64,000 nucleotides of DNA from Vallitaleaceae bacterium 9-2 (GTDB taxonomy: Bacteria > Bacillota > Clostridia > Lachnospirales > Vallitaleaceae): positions 2,728,001 to 2,792,000 of the forward strand of contig CP121691.1 in NCBI GenBank assembly GCA_038396585.1. Reading direction: 5' to 3'. Every line of letters begins with the position of its first letter. The first letter of the stretch is position 1. A program made the translations under genes and the position numbers. Shown one piece after another: positions 25,199-33,872 of the stretch. Below the pieces are notes generated by a model. The model saw only the letters and a program-made list of their open reading frames with translations, was not told the DNA's origin and did no database searches.

Positions 25199-25303
25199 TT
25201 ACATCATATATGGAGCAATCATTCCTATAATCAACGCCATAATAATAACCGCTGATACAACAACTGCGGTTCTTTTTATTAACTTTCTATTTGTAAAAAA
25301 CAC
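25199..25303 (-). CDS. Unannotated 34-aa single-pass membrane protein
   Basis: GTG start at 25303 with GGAG 7 bases upstream, TAA at 25199-25201. The 34 residues have a short basic N-terminus (FTNRKLIKR) followed by one hydrophobic helix (TAVVVSAVIIMALIIGMIAP) and end YMM, a positive-inside single-span topology. Gene structure supports it: promoter TTGATA-17-TATACT at 25379-25407 and a strong terminator 3 bp after the stop. The plan resembles tiny membrane proteins such as Prli42 of the Listeria stressosome, but I see no sequence signature that would prove that, so no function is assigned. Too short for normal gene calling. Confidence 0.7.
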   Translation of the reverse strand: MFFTNRKLIKRTAVVVSAVIIMALIIGMIAPYMM

Positions 25304-25356
25304 CAAATCACTCCATTTCTTTAACTGATAACATCTGTATGTTCGCCTAAGTCGCT

Positions 25357-25407
25357 TTGACACTTAAAGCATATACATAGTATAATATAGTCTATCTAGA
25401 TTATCAA
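25357..25407. promoter_or_regulatory. Overlapping divergent promoters (TPR gene + / 34-aa gene -)
   Basis: Plus strand: TTGACA (25357-25362), 18-bp spacer, TATAAT (25381-25386). Minus strand: TTGATA (25402-25407), 17-bp spacer, TATACT (25379-25384). The two -10 boxes occupy the same bases, so only one polymerase can be bound at a time and the two genes should be mutually exclusive at initiation. Confidence 0.65.
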
Positions 25408-25435
25408 GTTCCATTAACATATAAGGAGGCAAATC

Positions 25436-26056
25436 ATGTCTTTTCCATCCATTTTTATAATTTTTATCATTCTTGTAGCATTATTTCAGCATCATCTTAG
25501 AAAGAATATGCGTCAAGAAAACCAAAATCGTGCACAATTTTGGTCCAAAGAAGAAAAATCATTATCCACTCGACGCAAGGAACTTCACCCAGAAGATTAC
25601 ATCACTCCCAATCTGACATGGTTAACCCTACCGGATATACCTTCACTTGAAGCCGGTCAGAAAATTCATTATCAACAGGTAAGTAAGCATCTTCAAGAAT
25701 TATCAACTATGGACATGATGAACTTTTCTAATTTAACCAATACAGAAGTTCGTATTCGATTTGGAACGGCCAATCAAACCATCATTACTCAAAATGAAGC
25801 CAACTATAACCATTTTTTAAAAGCTCTTGCTGAGTACGGACATTTGATGATTGAGCTTGAAGAGTATCAAGAAGCTATCCACGCCTTTGAAGAAGCCATA
25901 CGTATTGGAAGTGATTATAGTGATCACTATATAACCCTTGCCAAACTCTACGCACAACATCATCAACATCAAAAACTGTCCGATTTAAAACACAAAGCTT
26001 CTTCTTTAGATTCTCTTAATAAAACAATGATTGAGAAAAAACTAGCAGCCTTTTAG
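25436..26056 (+). CDS. Membrane-anchored TPR-repeat protein of unknown function
   Basis: 206 residues. N-terminal hydrophobic segment (~2-18, FPSIFIIFIILVALF) is a signal anchor; a basic, charged stretch follows. The C-terminal third carries one clear tetratricopeptide repeat pair (GHLMIELEEYQEAIHAFEEAIRIGSD and HYITLAKLYAQHHQHQKLSDLK). ATG at 25436 has an ideal AAGGAGG. TPRs are protein-binding scaffolds; the partner is unknown. The gene ends overlapping the exonuclease gene by 15 bases on the other strand. Confidence 0.8.
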   Translation: MSFPSIFIIFIILVALFQHHLRKNMRQENQNRAQFWSKEEKSLSTRRKELHPEDYITPNLTWLTLPDIPSLEAGQKIHYQQVSKHLQELSTMDMMNFSNLTNTEVRIRFGTANQTIITQNEANYNHFLKALAEYGHLMIELEEYQEAIHAFEEAIRIGSDYSDHYITLAKLYAQHHQHQKLSDLKHKASSLDSLNKTMIEKKLAAF

Positions 26057-26755
26057 AAAGCGAATTCGGTCAATATATTGACTTGCTTCACTTTTAGTCA
26101 ATGCTTCCACAGCAACGTCTTCAAAGACACGATGTTTCTTAATCAATGCATTCAGATATGACTTTTGCCTTGGGGTAATCGGCGAACTCTTCTTAGCCCT
26201 CCAGTGCAAAGGTTTTGCATCAAAAATCTTTTGGTCCATATCCGAAAATTCTTTTTTGAACACTTCAAACAATTCATAAGTTGCTAACGCATCGTGGTAA
26301 GCACGATGCGCTTTTTCACGCTCTATTTCAAAGTGTTCAATCAAATATGTTAAACTTCGACTTTTTAAGGCTGGTAAGCACAACTTGGCTATCTCTAGTG
26401 TATCGATTCCTGTATGTTCAAACGCATACCCACATTGTTGACAATGATACTTTAAAAAAGAAAAATCAAACAAGATATTATGTCCTATTAATGGAAGGTC
26501 TTCAACAAATGTTAAAAACTCTGGAATAACTTCCTCAAAGCTAGGTGCATTTTCTACCATGGCATTATCTATACCTGTAATCTGTGTTATCTGTGGAGAG
26601 ATTGACACCTTTGGATTAATCAGTTGACTATACTGCTTCTTCACCTGACCATCAATAATTTTTACCGCACCGATTTCTGTAATATAATTACTTGTCGGAT
26701 TAATACCGGTTGTTTCAATATCTACAACTACATAATTCCAAGGTCCAATATGCAT
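26042..26755 (-). CDS. DEDDh 3'-5' exonuclease (DnaQ/PolC-epsilon type)
   Basis: 237 residues. Exonuclease core (~8-172) with ExoI VVDIETTG (D, E), ExoII GHNILFDFSFLK (D) and ExoIII HRAYHDALATYELF (H, D), the complete DEDDh set. A short C-terminal region (~185-237, TPRQKSYLNALIKKHRV...EASQYIDRIR) resembles the SAP-like/DUF3072 tail of stand-alone DnaQ proteins. It may be a proofreading or repair exonuclease; whether it acts on DNA or RNA cannot be told. Located 24 bp before the stop-side of the GntR gene's operon and possibly co-transcribed with ispE and the GntR regulator. Confidence 0.88.
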   Translation of the reverse strand: MHIGPWNYVVVDIETTGINPTSNYITEIGAVKIIDGQVKKQYSQLINPKVSISPQITQITGIDNAMVENAPSFEEVIPEFLTFVEDLPLIGHNILFDFSFLKYHCQQCGYAFEHTGIDTLEIAKLCLPALKSRSLTYLIEHFEIEREKAHRAYHDALATYELFEVFKKEFSDMDQKIFDAKPLHWRAKKSSPITPRQKSYLNALIKKHRVFEDVAVEALTKSEASQYIDRIRFLKGC

Positions 26756-26779
26756 AACATCTCCTACTTTTCTCTAACT

Positions 26780-27448
26780 CTATAGATTAAAAAGCTCCAA
26801 AACGCTTTTTTCTTGGTTTTCAATATGGCGAAGCGCAATCGAAGATGCATCTAAGCCCCTTCGCTCCTTCATCGCATTGACAATCTCATCATGTTCTATG
26901 ACTAGTTGATCATAATTTTCCATTTTATAGATATATTCGACACGAAAACGATAAATCTGTTCACGCAAGTTATTAATTATCTGAATTAATTTTTCATTGT
27001 CTGATGAATGAAAAATAATGTCATGAAATTCAACATCCTTGTTGATAATCATCTCGACATCTTTTTTTGCCGCAGCAATCCTAAACTCTTCATTAACCTC
27101 AACAAGTTCATTTAACTCTTCATCTGACATTTTTTTGCATGCCAATCTAACCGCTAGAGCTTCCAAGGTTGCTCGTACTTCTAGTACATCAATAATATCT
27201 TTGTTGGTAATACTAGCAACCTCTGCACCCTTGCGCGGAACCATAATAACAAGTCCTTCTAATTCAAGTTTACGGATAGCCTCACGAATCGGTGTACGAC
27301 TAACGCCCATGCGTTCTGCCAATTGTTTTTCCATTAATCGTTCGCCTGGTGCAAAATCTCCCTTTAATATCGCTTCTCTAAGCGTATTAAAAACAATGTC
27401 GCGTAATGGTAAGTATTCGTTTAGATTTACTTTTAATTTTTGTTCCAT
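26780..27448 (-). CDS. GntR-family regulator, FadR subfamily
   Basis: 222 residues: N-terminal winged helix (~10-80, REAILKGDFAPGERLMEKQLAERMGVSRTPIREAIRKLELEGLV) and a helical FCD ligand-binding domain (~90-215) with the metal-binding pattern including D and H residues (EFHDIIFHSSDN, LRHIENQEKS). It follows ispE by 2 bp, a pairing very common in Clostridia, although its effector is unknown. ATG at 27448 after GAGGG. No operator identified. Confidence 0.9.
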   Translation of the reverse strand: MEQKLKVNLNEYLPLRDIVFNTLREAILKGDFAPGERLMEKQLAERMGVSRTPIREAIRKLELEGLVIMVPRKGAEVASITNKDIIDVLEVRATLEALAVRLACKKMSDEELNELVEVNEEFRIAAAKKDVEMIINKDVEFHDIIFHSSDNEKLIQIINNLREQIYRFRVEYIYKMENYDQLVIEHDEIVNAMKERRGLDASSIALRHIENQEKSVLELFNL

Positions 27449-27450
27449 AA

Positions 27451-28326
27451 CTAATCCCTCTTTCGATTATATATTGTGGTTAGATAGACAAACTGTAAAT
27501 TATGTTCTTTACGTAATCTTTTTTTTGCCTGTTCAGCTTTCTTTTTATCTGTAAACAGACCATATACTGTCGGTCCACTTCCGCTCATAAGTGATCCTTG
27601 GGCTCCTAGCATCAACATATCCACTTTAATCTTTGCAATCTCCGGATGCATCTCAATCGTAACACTTTCAAGAACATTGCCAAGATGAGCACATATTTTT
27701 TGAATATTTTGCTCTTGGATTCCTACCAAAAGTGTATCCGTATCTGGATGTTCCTGTGGCAGTATATCATCATAGCGTTGATATACTGCTGGTGTCGATA
27801 CACTAAAACGTGGCTTGGCAATAAGTACATATGCCTTTGGAAATGGATCAAGTACTTCTAGTTGTTCTCCTAATCCTGATGCCAACACGGTTCCTTGCAT
27901 AATGCAATATGGGATATCTGCTCCAAACTGTTCTCCGATATCCATCATTTCATTTTGTGATAATCTTAATTGAAAAAGCTTGTTCATTCCGATAATTGTT
28001 TGTGCCGCATCTGAACTTCCACCCGCCATGCCAGCGGCTACTGGAATCATTTTATAAAGATCCACATACACACCATCATCAATGGCGTACTTTTCTTTCA
28101 TAAACTGTATGATTTTATATACCAAATTACGCTCGTCCACAGGCAAATAAGGTAAATTCGTATGTATCGTGATTTGATTTTCTTTTTGCTTTCGCAAAAG
28201 CAATTTATCATATAGATTAATGGTTTGCATAATCATTAAAACATCGTGGTATCCATTATCTCTGCGCCCGATAACATCTAGGGAAATATTAATTTTTGCT
28301 CTTGCTTTCAATTTGATTTCTCGCAT
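27451..28326 (-). CDS. ispE: 4-diphosphocytidyl-2-C-methyl-D-erythritol kinase IspE
   Basis: 291 residues from ATG 28326 (GGAG 6 bases upstream; the in-frame TTG at 28338 overlaps that site). GHMP kinase of the MEP isoprenoid pathway: phosphorylates CDP-ME at the 2-hydroxyl. Motifs: ARAKINISLDVIGRRDNGYHDV at the N-terminus (CDP-ME binding), the ATP-binding PVAAGMAGGSSDAAQT and the C-terminal GSLMSGSGPTVYGLF. The MEP pathway is thus used by this organism. Operon with the downstream GntR regulator. Confidence 0.95.
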   Translation of the reverse strand: MREIKLKARAKINISLDVIGRRDNGYHDVLMIMQTINLYDKLLLRKQKENQITIHTNLPYLPVDERNLVYKIIQFMKEKYAIDDGVYVDLYKMIPVAAGMAGGSSDAAQTIIGMNKLFQLRLSQNEMMDIGEQFGADIPYCIMQGTVLASGLGEQLEVLDPFPKAYVLIAKPRFSVSTPAVYQRYDDILPQEHPDTDTLLVGIQEQNIQKICAHLGNVLESVTIEMHPEIAKIKVDMLMLGAQGSLMSGSGPTVYGLFTDKKKAEQAKKRLRKEHNLQFVYLTTIYNRKRD

Positions 28327-28387
28327 TTTCTTCTCCAATGTACTTTGTATACTTCATATTATATACAAAAAAGAATCAGTACGCAAT

Positions 28388-28414
28388 AAAAAAAGCGACC
28401 TATTGGCGCTTTTT
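28388..28414 (-). terminator. Terminator of veg
   Basis: Stem AAAAAGCG/CGCTTTTT (28390-28397 with 28407-28414), followed on the minus strand by a T-run. It separates veg from ispE. Confidence 0.75.
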
Positions 28415-28435
28415 CACAATTCTTATGGATTTATT

Positions 28436-28693
28436 CTATGATACGATCTCCTTACACAAGGATAATTCAACTGTATGTGTCAATACATCTGTATAGCTAT
28501 AGGATACTACCCTTTCTGAACGGTGAAATCTATCATAGACTTTTACAACAAAAATACTTGGATATGTGTTTTCAATAATCCCTTCTTTAACCACAATTTT
28601 CTTTCTACCCTTATTGGCTCGAATCTTTACTCGACTGCCTACATAATTATTAATCTCCTGCTTGACTTGAAAAAGATCATCTCTTCCTATCAT
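28436..28693 (-). CDS. veg: Veg protein
   Basis: 85 residues; I start at ATG 28693 (MIGRDDLFQVKQEI) because GGTGAGGTG lies 5 bases upstream, whereas the further upstream ATG would place that site inside the coding region. The Sm-like Veg fold is clear: GSRVKIRANKGRKKIVVKEGIIENTYPSIFVVKVYDRFHRSERVVSYSYTDVLTHTVEL. Veg is linked in Bacillus to biofilm and early sporulation and is a typical neighbour of ispE in Firmicutes. Strong own promoter and terminator, so monocistronic and likely well expressed. Confidence 0.92.
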   Translation of the reverse strand: MIGRDDLFQVKQEINNYVGSRVKIRANKGRKKIVVKEGIIENTYPSIFVVKVYDRFHRSERVVSYSYTDVLTHTVELSLCKEIVS

Positions 28694-28740
28694 ATCACAC
28701 CTCACCTTTGGCAAACATATGTTTTGACTGTATTGTATAC

Positions 28741-28769
28741 ATTATACCACAATACGTGAAGATAGTCAA
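28741..28769 (-). promoter_or_regulatory. Strong promoter of veg
   Basis: Minus-strand TTGACT (28764-28769), 17-bp spacer, TATAAT (28741-28746); 11 of 12 consensus bases. The veg promoter of Bacillus is likewise famous for strength. Confidence 0.8.
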
Positions 28770-28834
28770 TTTAACTGATTATGATAACAAATTCGCTCTT
28801 ACATGTCAACCTTTTTTCCCAAGTTTTTTTCAAG

Positions 28835-28860
28835 AAAAAACCCCTAGTTTATAGGGGTTT
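28835..28860 (-). terminator. Terminator of the phosphoglucomutase operon
   Basis: 9-bp stem AAACCCCTA/TAGGGGTTT (28838-28846 with 28852-28860), 5-nt loop, then TTTTTTC on the minus strand, 48 bp past the mutase stop. It probably ends the long minus-strand run starting at the diguanylate cyclase. Confidence 0.85.
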
Positions 28861-28907
28861 CAAAATTTTAATGAAATCTATTCTATTTTACCAATAGGTC
28901 AAAACTA

Positions 28908-30653
28908 CTATTTGGATTGAATAATTTGATCTATATACTTCATTACTTCTTCTTCAAGCTGTTGGCGTAATGTTAATGCTGCTTTTTCACTTTCGCCTTT
29001 AACACCAAAATAAAATTTAACTTTAGGCTCTGTTCCTGATGGTCTTACGCAAAACCAAAGGTCATCCTCAAGTTCATAGTAGAGTACATTCGATGAAGGT
29101 AACCCTGTAGAAGTGGTTTCACCTGTCACAAAGTTCTTAATCACACCCTCTTCATAGTCTCTCGCCGCAAGAACTTGCTTTCCGCCAAAACTTTTAGGAG
29201 CATTTTCACGAAGTTGTGAAAGAATGTATTGAATCGTCGCCACACCCTCTACACCTTTAAGTGTAATACTTTGTAGGGACTCCATATAATATCCGTATTT
29301 TTCATAGAGTTCAATCAATGCTTCATATAATGTTAGCCCCTGTGACTTATAATATGCCGCTAGCTCCGCAACACCCATCACAGCTACAACTGCATCCTTA
29401 TCCCTTGCATGTGTACCGATTAGGCAGCCATAGCTTTCTTCAAACCCAAAGAGATATTCGTGTGACCCTGTTTCTTTAAACTCTTTGATTTTTTCACCTA
29501 TATATTTAAATCCAGTAAGGACTTCCATAAATTCTACATCATATGCTTTTGCTATCGGACGCGACATATTTGTCGATACAATGGTTCCAATAACAGCTCC
29601 ATTATCCGGTAATATGCCTTTTTCTTTTTTGCGCTTTAAAATATATTCCATGAGTAACATGCCTATATTATTACCGGAAAGCGGAACGTAACTGCCATCT
29701 TTAGCTTTCGCAAGGACCCCTAAACGGTCTGCATCTGGGTCTGTTGCCATAATAACATCTGCATCTTTTTCTTTTCCTAACTTAAGTGCCAATTCAAAGG
29801 CTTTAATATCTTCCGGATTCGGATAGCTTACTGTAGAAAATTCGCTGTCGGGCAATTCCTGCTCTGCAACAACATACACATGTTCAAATCCGATTTCATC
29901 TAAGATTCGACGCACAGGGATATTGCCTGTTCCATGTAGTGGTGTATAGACAATTTTGAAGCCTTTTGCTTCTTTTTTTATGACTTGTGGGTCAATAATT
30001 AATTTTTTTAGTTCTTCGATATAAGCATCATCAATTTCCTTACCGATAACATGATAGCGTCCGGCACTCTCAGCCTCTTCACGCCCCATTGTTGCAATCG
30101 TTTCATAATCCGTAATTGAATTGACTTCATGAATAATCGCTTTATCTTTTGGCGACGTAACTTGCGCGCCATCTTCCCAATACACTTTATACCCATTATA
30201 TTCAGGAGGATTATGACTTGCAGTAATAACAATACCCGATATTGCATTGAGTTGGCGTACTGCATAGGATAATACAGGTGTTGCTCTTAAGGATTCAAAG
30301 ACATAAGCTGTAATATTGTTAGCTGCAAGAACGCGTGCCGCTTCATCCGCAAATTCCGGTGAAAAACGTCGAGAATCATAAGCAATAACAACGCCACGTT
30401 TCATGGCTTCTTCGCCTTCTTTTTTGATATAGTTTGAAAGACCTTGTGTTGCTTTTCGAATGGTATAAATATTAATTCTATTGGTTCCCGCACCGATAAC
30501 ACCACGCAATCCACCCGTACCAAATTCTAACTCCCTATAAAATCGATCTTCAATCTCTTTTGCATTGTCTTGAATCGCTCTTAATTCTTGTTTTGTTTCC
30601 TCGTCAATAGCTGGATTCGTTAACCACTCTTGATATTTTTCCATATAGCTCAT
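28908..30653 (-). CDS. pgcA: Phosphoglucomutase/phosphomannomutase (alpha-PGM, PgcA-type)
   Basis: 581 residues, the size of Firmicute alpha-phosphoglucomutases. Motifs: GTGGLRGVIGAGTNRIN near the N-terminus, catalytic phosphoserine loop TASHNPPEYNGYKVYW, metal loop ATDPDADRLGV, sugar-specificity loop FGFEESYGC and phosphate-binding RPSGTEPK. Interconverts glucose-1-P and glucose-6-P, feeding UDP-glucose and wall or capsule precursors. Its neighbours (manA, O-antigen-ligase-like protein, PEGA protein) suggest a surface-carbohydrate role. 33 bp after the PEGA gene. Confidence 0.94.
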   Translation of the reverse strand: MSYMEKYQEWLTNPAIDEETKQELRAIQDNAKEIEDRFYRELEFGTGGLRGVIGAGTNRINIYTIRKATQGLSNYIKKEGEEAMKRGVVIAYDSRRFSPEFADEAARVLAANNITAYVFESLRATPVLSYAVRQLNAISGIVITASHNPPEYNGYKVYWEDGAQVTSPKDKAIIHEVNSITDYETIATMGREEAESAGRYHVIGKEIDDAYIEELKKLIIDPQVIKKEAKGFKIVYTPLHGTGNIPVRRILDEIGFEHVYVVAEQELPDSEFSTVSYPNPEDIKAFELALKLGKEKDADVIMATDPDADRLGVLAKAKDGSYVPLSGNNIGMLLMEYILKRKKEKGILPDNGAVIGTIVSTNMSRPIAKAYDVEFMEVLTGFKYIGEKIKEFKETGSHEYLFGFEESYGCLIGTHARDKDAVVAVMGVAELAAYYKSQGLTLYEALIELYEKYGYYMESLQSITLKGVEGVATIQYILSQLRENAPKSFGGKQVLAARDYEEGVIKNFVTGETTSTGLPSSNVLYYELEDDLWFCVRPSGTEPKVKFYFGVKGESEKAALTLRQQLEEEVMKYIDQIIQSK

Positions 30654-30686
30654 CCATTTTCCTCCTTTGTTTATCTACTCGGGTAT

Positions 30687-32096
30687 TTAATTTCCATATA
30701 CATCTTGGACTGGATTTGTCGTCCCTGTTCCATCATTTTGATTCGCGTTAGGTTGGGTCGGATCATTAGGTGTCTGTCCATTGCCTTGGTCAGGTGTTGG
30801 AACAGGAACCGTAGGAATCTCCGTCATCGACGAAACCGTATAATAATAATCTTCACCTGTATCTTCTATGAACACATTACGTTCCCATGTGTTATAGTCT
30901 GTTTTACGTAATTGGAGCGTATGTCCGCCTGGAGTAATAGGTACTCCAAGGGGTTTATTTGCTTCAAGTGTGCCTTTTAACACATTATCAACATAAAAAT
31001 TAGCTCCCGCAGGTCCACTAATATAAATATATAACGGTTCAACTTCCATGTCAATGCGCTGAGCAATATAGGCTTGGTCCACAACCAATATCCCTTCCCA
31101 AGACACATATCCCGGACTTTCAACACGAACTGAATACTCTCCATAGTCCAGTTGGCGCTCCTGCGTCGGGTTGTCAATTTTTTTATCATCAATATAGACG
31201 GTCGCATCGGGTTGGACAATTTCTAGTCGAACAGTTGCCACTCTAGGTGCCAACTCGCCAAGGTCCACAACGAACTCTTCGTTTTCTTCTATAAAGACCG
31301 ATGCCGAATACGGTGTCATCTGTTCATTTGTAACTACAATTTGATGCACGCCGGCTTTAATAGGCACTTTCATATCCCTTACGATGGTATGGGACTCACG
31401 GTTTCCTATTTCTAAGCGTCCATCAATATAGGACTCATAGTTTTTTAGAACCAAAAATCCATGTCCATTTTCCACTAAAATCGACCAAACCTTACCTTCA
31501 TGTGCACGAACGACAATATCATCTGCTACACTTAGCTTGGAAATCTCAACAGGTCCTTCACTGTTTTTCACTAAAACATTATGGTCATATTCAAAAATAT
31601 CACTTCCAATTTGAATCGTCTTTAATTCTTCATTGGCAACAAAGTTATCAATATTACGAATGGTTTGCACTTGTGCCGCAATCTTAATTGACTCTGTTAC
31701 ATAATCATCCACTTCATATTTGACATTAACCAAGTACCCAGGAATAATCTTTTCGAGCACAATATGTGTTCCATACTCATCTTCAATGGATGTGGCTGCT
31801 GTAACTTTTAAGGTTAAACTGGTACTGGTATCCACATCCACAATGACCATCTTCTGATTTAATTTATCAACTTCTGTCACTAATCCTAAGCCACGGGTAT
31901 ATGTTTTGTCTTTTTCCGCGTCTTGACTTAGTTCTTCATCACTCTCTTGTGTTGGAAGCGCACTCGTAACTTTGCCCTTATCCTCTGTTTTTAAAGAGCT
32001 AGCAAAGATAATGCCTCCAATAATAATAATGGTTAGCCCTACAATTCCAGCGATAATCATCTTTGTCAATATATTCTTTTCTACTTTTAGTTTCAT
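30687..32096 (-). CDS. Membrane-anchored PEGA-domain protein
   Basis: 469 residues from ATG 32096 (GGAG 5 bases upstream; longer start at 32129 would overlap the previous gene). N-terminal membrane helix (~10-33), an extracytoplasmic beta-rich region, then at least two and perhaps three PEGA-type repeats (~245-430): IKAGVHQIVVTNEQM, LDYGEYSVRVESPGYVSWEG, ITPGGHTLQLRKTDYNTWER. It ends in a ~40-residue Pro/Asn/Gln/Thr-rich tail of low complexity. PEGA domains are common in cell-surface proteins of Gram-positives; binding partner unknown. Immediately downstream of the O-antigen-ligase-like gene and probably works with it at the surface. Confidence 0.8.
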   Translation of the reverse strand: MKLKVEKNILTKMIIAGIVGLTIIIIGGIIFASSLKTEDKGKVTSALPTQESDEELSQDAEKDKTYTRGLGLVTEVDKLNQKMVIVDVDTSTSLTLKVTAATSIEDEYGTHIVLEKIIPGYLVNVKYEVDDYVTESIKIAAQVQTIRNIDNFVANEELKTIQIGSDIFEYDHNVLVKNSEGPVEISKLSVADDIVVRAHEGKVWSILVENGHGFLVLKNYESYIDGRLEIGNRESHTIVRDMKVPIKAGVHQIVVTNEQMTPYSASVFIEENEEFVVDLGELAPRVATVRLEIVQPDATVYIDDKKIDNPTQERQLDYGEYSVRVESPGYVSWEGILVVDQAYIAQRIDMEVEPLYIYISGPAGANFYVDNVLKGTLEANKPLGVPITPGGHTLQLRKTDYNTWERNVFIEDTGEDYYYTVSSMTEIPTVPVPTPDQGNGQTPNDPTQPNANQNDGTGTTNPVQDVYGN

Positions 32097-32109
32097 AGCA
32101 TCTCCAAAC

Positions 32110-33864
32110 TTATTCCATAACCGCATCATATAAACGATGGGTCATGTTAATTCTTCTTGTCATCTGCGGTGTTAGGCTAAACTGAGCTTTATGCTTAATG
32201 TTATAGCTATTGCCACGTTCTTTTTCTAGTTGCTCCAATTCATATTCTAGTCTAAATATTTCTGAAAATAAACTGTCGTCTTTTGATAGCGTCCCGGCTT
32301 CATAACGTCCATGTAATATAAGATAGGAAATATCAAGGTGTCTGGCATAGTTTTCTATCCACAACGGCGCTAATTTTTTGCATTGATATGAATAAAACAA
32401 ACTCTTTTTTAAATCTCCACTATTATAATAGTATTCTCTCAAAAATGCAAATCCTTCATAATAATAGGCATTTTGCTCAACAAAGCGCTGCACCTTTGCA
32501 TCAAAGTCCTCTTCTTGGTTATGTCCCTCATGTATCCATCCTGTCATCGCCTTCGTATAATACGGATACGCTTCTAGTGCTTTTTCATACTCACCTTGAT
32601 ATGTATATATAGCAGGAATTAAAAAATATGCATACGCCATTGTTAAGATGACAACCCATGCTCCTATGAGATATCTAGCCGCTGTCTGCAGTCTAAAACT
32701 CTTGATTGCTATATTATCGTCAATGATTAGCACCAACATATACAAAAAAATAACATATGCGATAAACTGAACATCAAAATCTGCAAAAGAATGTAGGAAA
32801 AATCCTGTAATTCCTATAAACCCTATTGCTTTTTCTATTTTCTTTTGTCGAATGCTTTGAAGTATTTTATTCAGAAAGAATACGAGCTGTCCAATGAAAA
32901 GTCCCCCTGCAAGAATTCCATAATCTAAACTTGCCTGTAAAACAGAAGAATGAATGTAACGCACATGATAGGTTGCTCCTGTTTGAAAAAAACGTTGTGT
33001 ATAATAATACCCCATGTAGCCATAGCCACGAAGTCGTTGACGAATCATACTTATTCCGTCTTCATAATATAGTAATCTTGATTGAAATTCGCTTGCATTC
33101 ATATCCAAGTCATATGAACGATAAACGTTGAATTCAGGTAATAAAAAATATAGAATACCTTGGCTCAATATAAATCCAAGTCCCATCCAAAAAATGTCTT
33201 TTCGATGCTTTGGTAAAAAAAAGCAAAGAATAAGCGAATATACACATAAGACAACAAAGGTCATACGACTTTGACTTAGGGCAATCATCATCGTGAATAT
33301 CATAAGCAAACTACGGCGAAGACGTGTTGGTGGATTTTTATAGATGACAAGGACAATGGCTCCAAATATATAAATCCCAAAGGTATTGGCATATTGAAAA
33401 AAACCGCCTAGTCGGCTCTCCTGAATAAAAAAGCTACGTACTACATGCGGGTTTGGCAACACGACAATACTTCCTATAACAATAAGCGCCATGAACGTTG
33501 CTGAAATAATAAACGTAGTTGCCACCTGATGATTGACTTGTTTTTCGTCTATCGCCTTAAAACTGTCGTAACATAATATCACCATAACAGGAACTAGATT
33601 ACGCAATATACCAAAAGGCTGCATCCCTATATCAATCGCCGAGTCGAAGTTCAGTAAGCTCAATATAAAAAGACCAATTACAAATAAGCGCACACCATCA
33701 ATACGAAAGGTGAATTTTCCCGATACAATCACAACCACAAGCACAATACTGTGTATCACTCCAAAACCCAAAACAGCGTAGTTAAAATACCCTCCTTGAA
33801 TAAAAGGAAGAATAAAAAGGCTTAATAGCCAAATTCTGTAGTTTATTCGCATGACAGCATTCAT
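32110..33864 (-). CDS. O-antigen-ligase-like polytopic membrane protein
   Basis: 584 residues: about ten to twelve membrane helices across ~10-415, then a soluble ~165-residue C-terminal part (TPR-like helices, YYTKAMTGWIHEGHNQ onward). The central periplasmic loop after helix ~8 (YYEDGISMIRQRLRGYGYMGYYY and HVRYIHSSVLQASLDYGILAGG) is the Wzy_C/RfaL-type signature, with a conserved HS pair. Such proteins polymerise or ligate polysaccharides at the outer face of the membrane. The acceptor here could be a teichoic-acid-like or capsular glycan. Co-transcribed with cca (8-bp gap) and the PEGA gene. Confidence 0.75.
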   Translation of the reverse strand: MNAVMRINYRIWLLSLFILPFIQGGYFNYAVLGFGVIHSIVLVVVIVSGKFTFRIDGVRLFVIGLFILSLLNFDSAIDIGMQPFGILRNLVPVMVILCYDSFKAIDEKQVNHQVATTFIISATFMALIVIGSIVVLPNPHVVRSFFIQESRLGGFFQYANTFGIYIFGAIVLVIYKNPPTRLRRSLLMIFTMMIALSQSRMTFVVLCVYSLILCFFLPKHRKDIFWMGLGFILSQGILYFLLPEFNVYRSYDLDMNASEFQSRLLYYEDGISMIRQRLRGYGYMGYYYTQRFFQTGATYHVRYIHSSVLQASLDYGILAGGLFIGQLVFFLNKILQSIRQKKIEKAIGFIGITGFFLHSFADFDVQFIAYVIFLYMLVLIIDDNIAIKSFRLQTAARYLIGAWVVILTMAYAYFLIPAIYTYQGEYEKALEAYPYYTKAMTGWIHEGHNQEEDFDAKVQRFVEQNAYYYEGFAFLREYYYNSGDLKKSLFYSYQCKKLAPLWIENYARHLDISYLILHGRYEAGTLSKDDSLFSEIFRLEYELEQLEKERGNSYNIKHKAQFSLTPQMTRRINMTHRLYDAVME

Positions 33865-33872
33865 TGTAATAC

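Noticed and set aside
25010-25255. 81-codon plus-strand frame across the structured segment
   Set aside because: Composition follows the palindromes, no ribosome binding site, and it runs antisense across the well-supported 34-aa gene.
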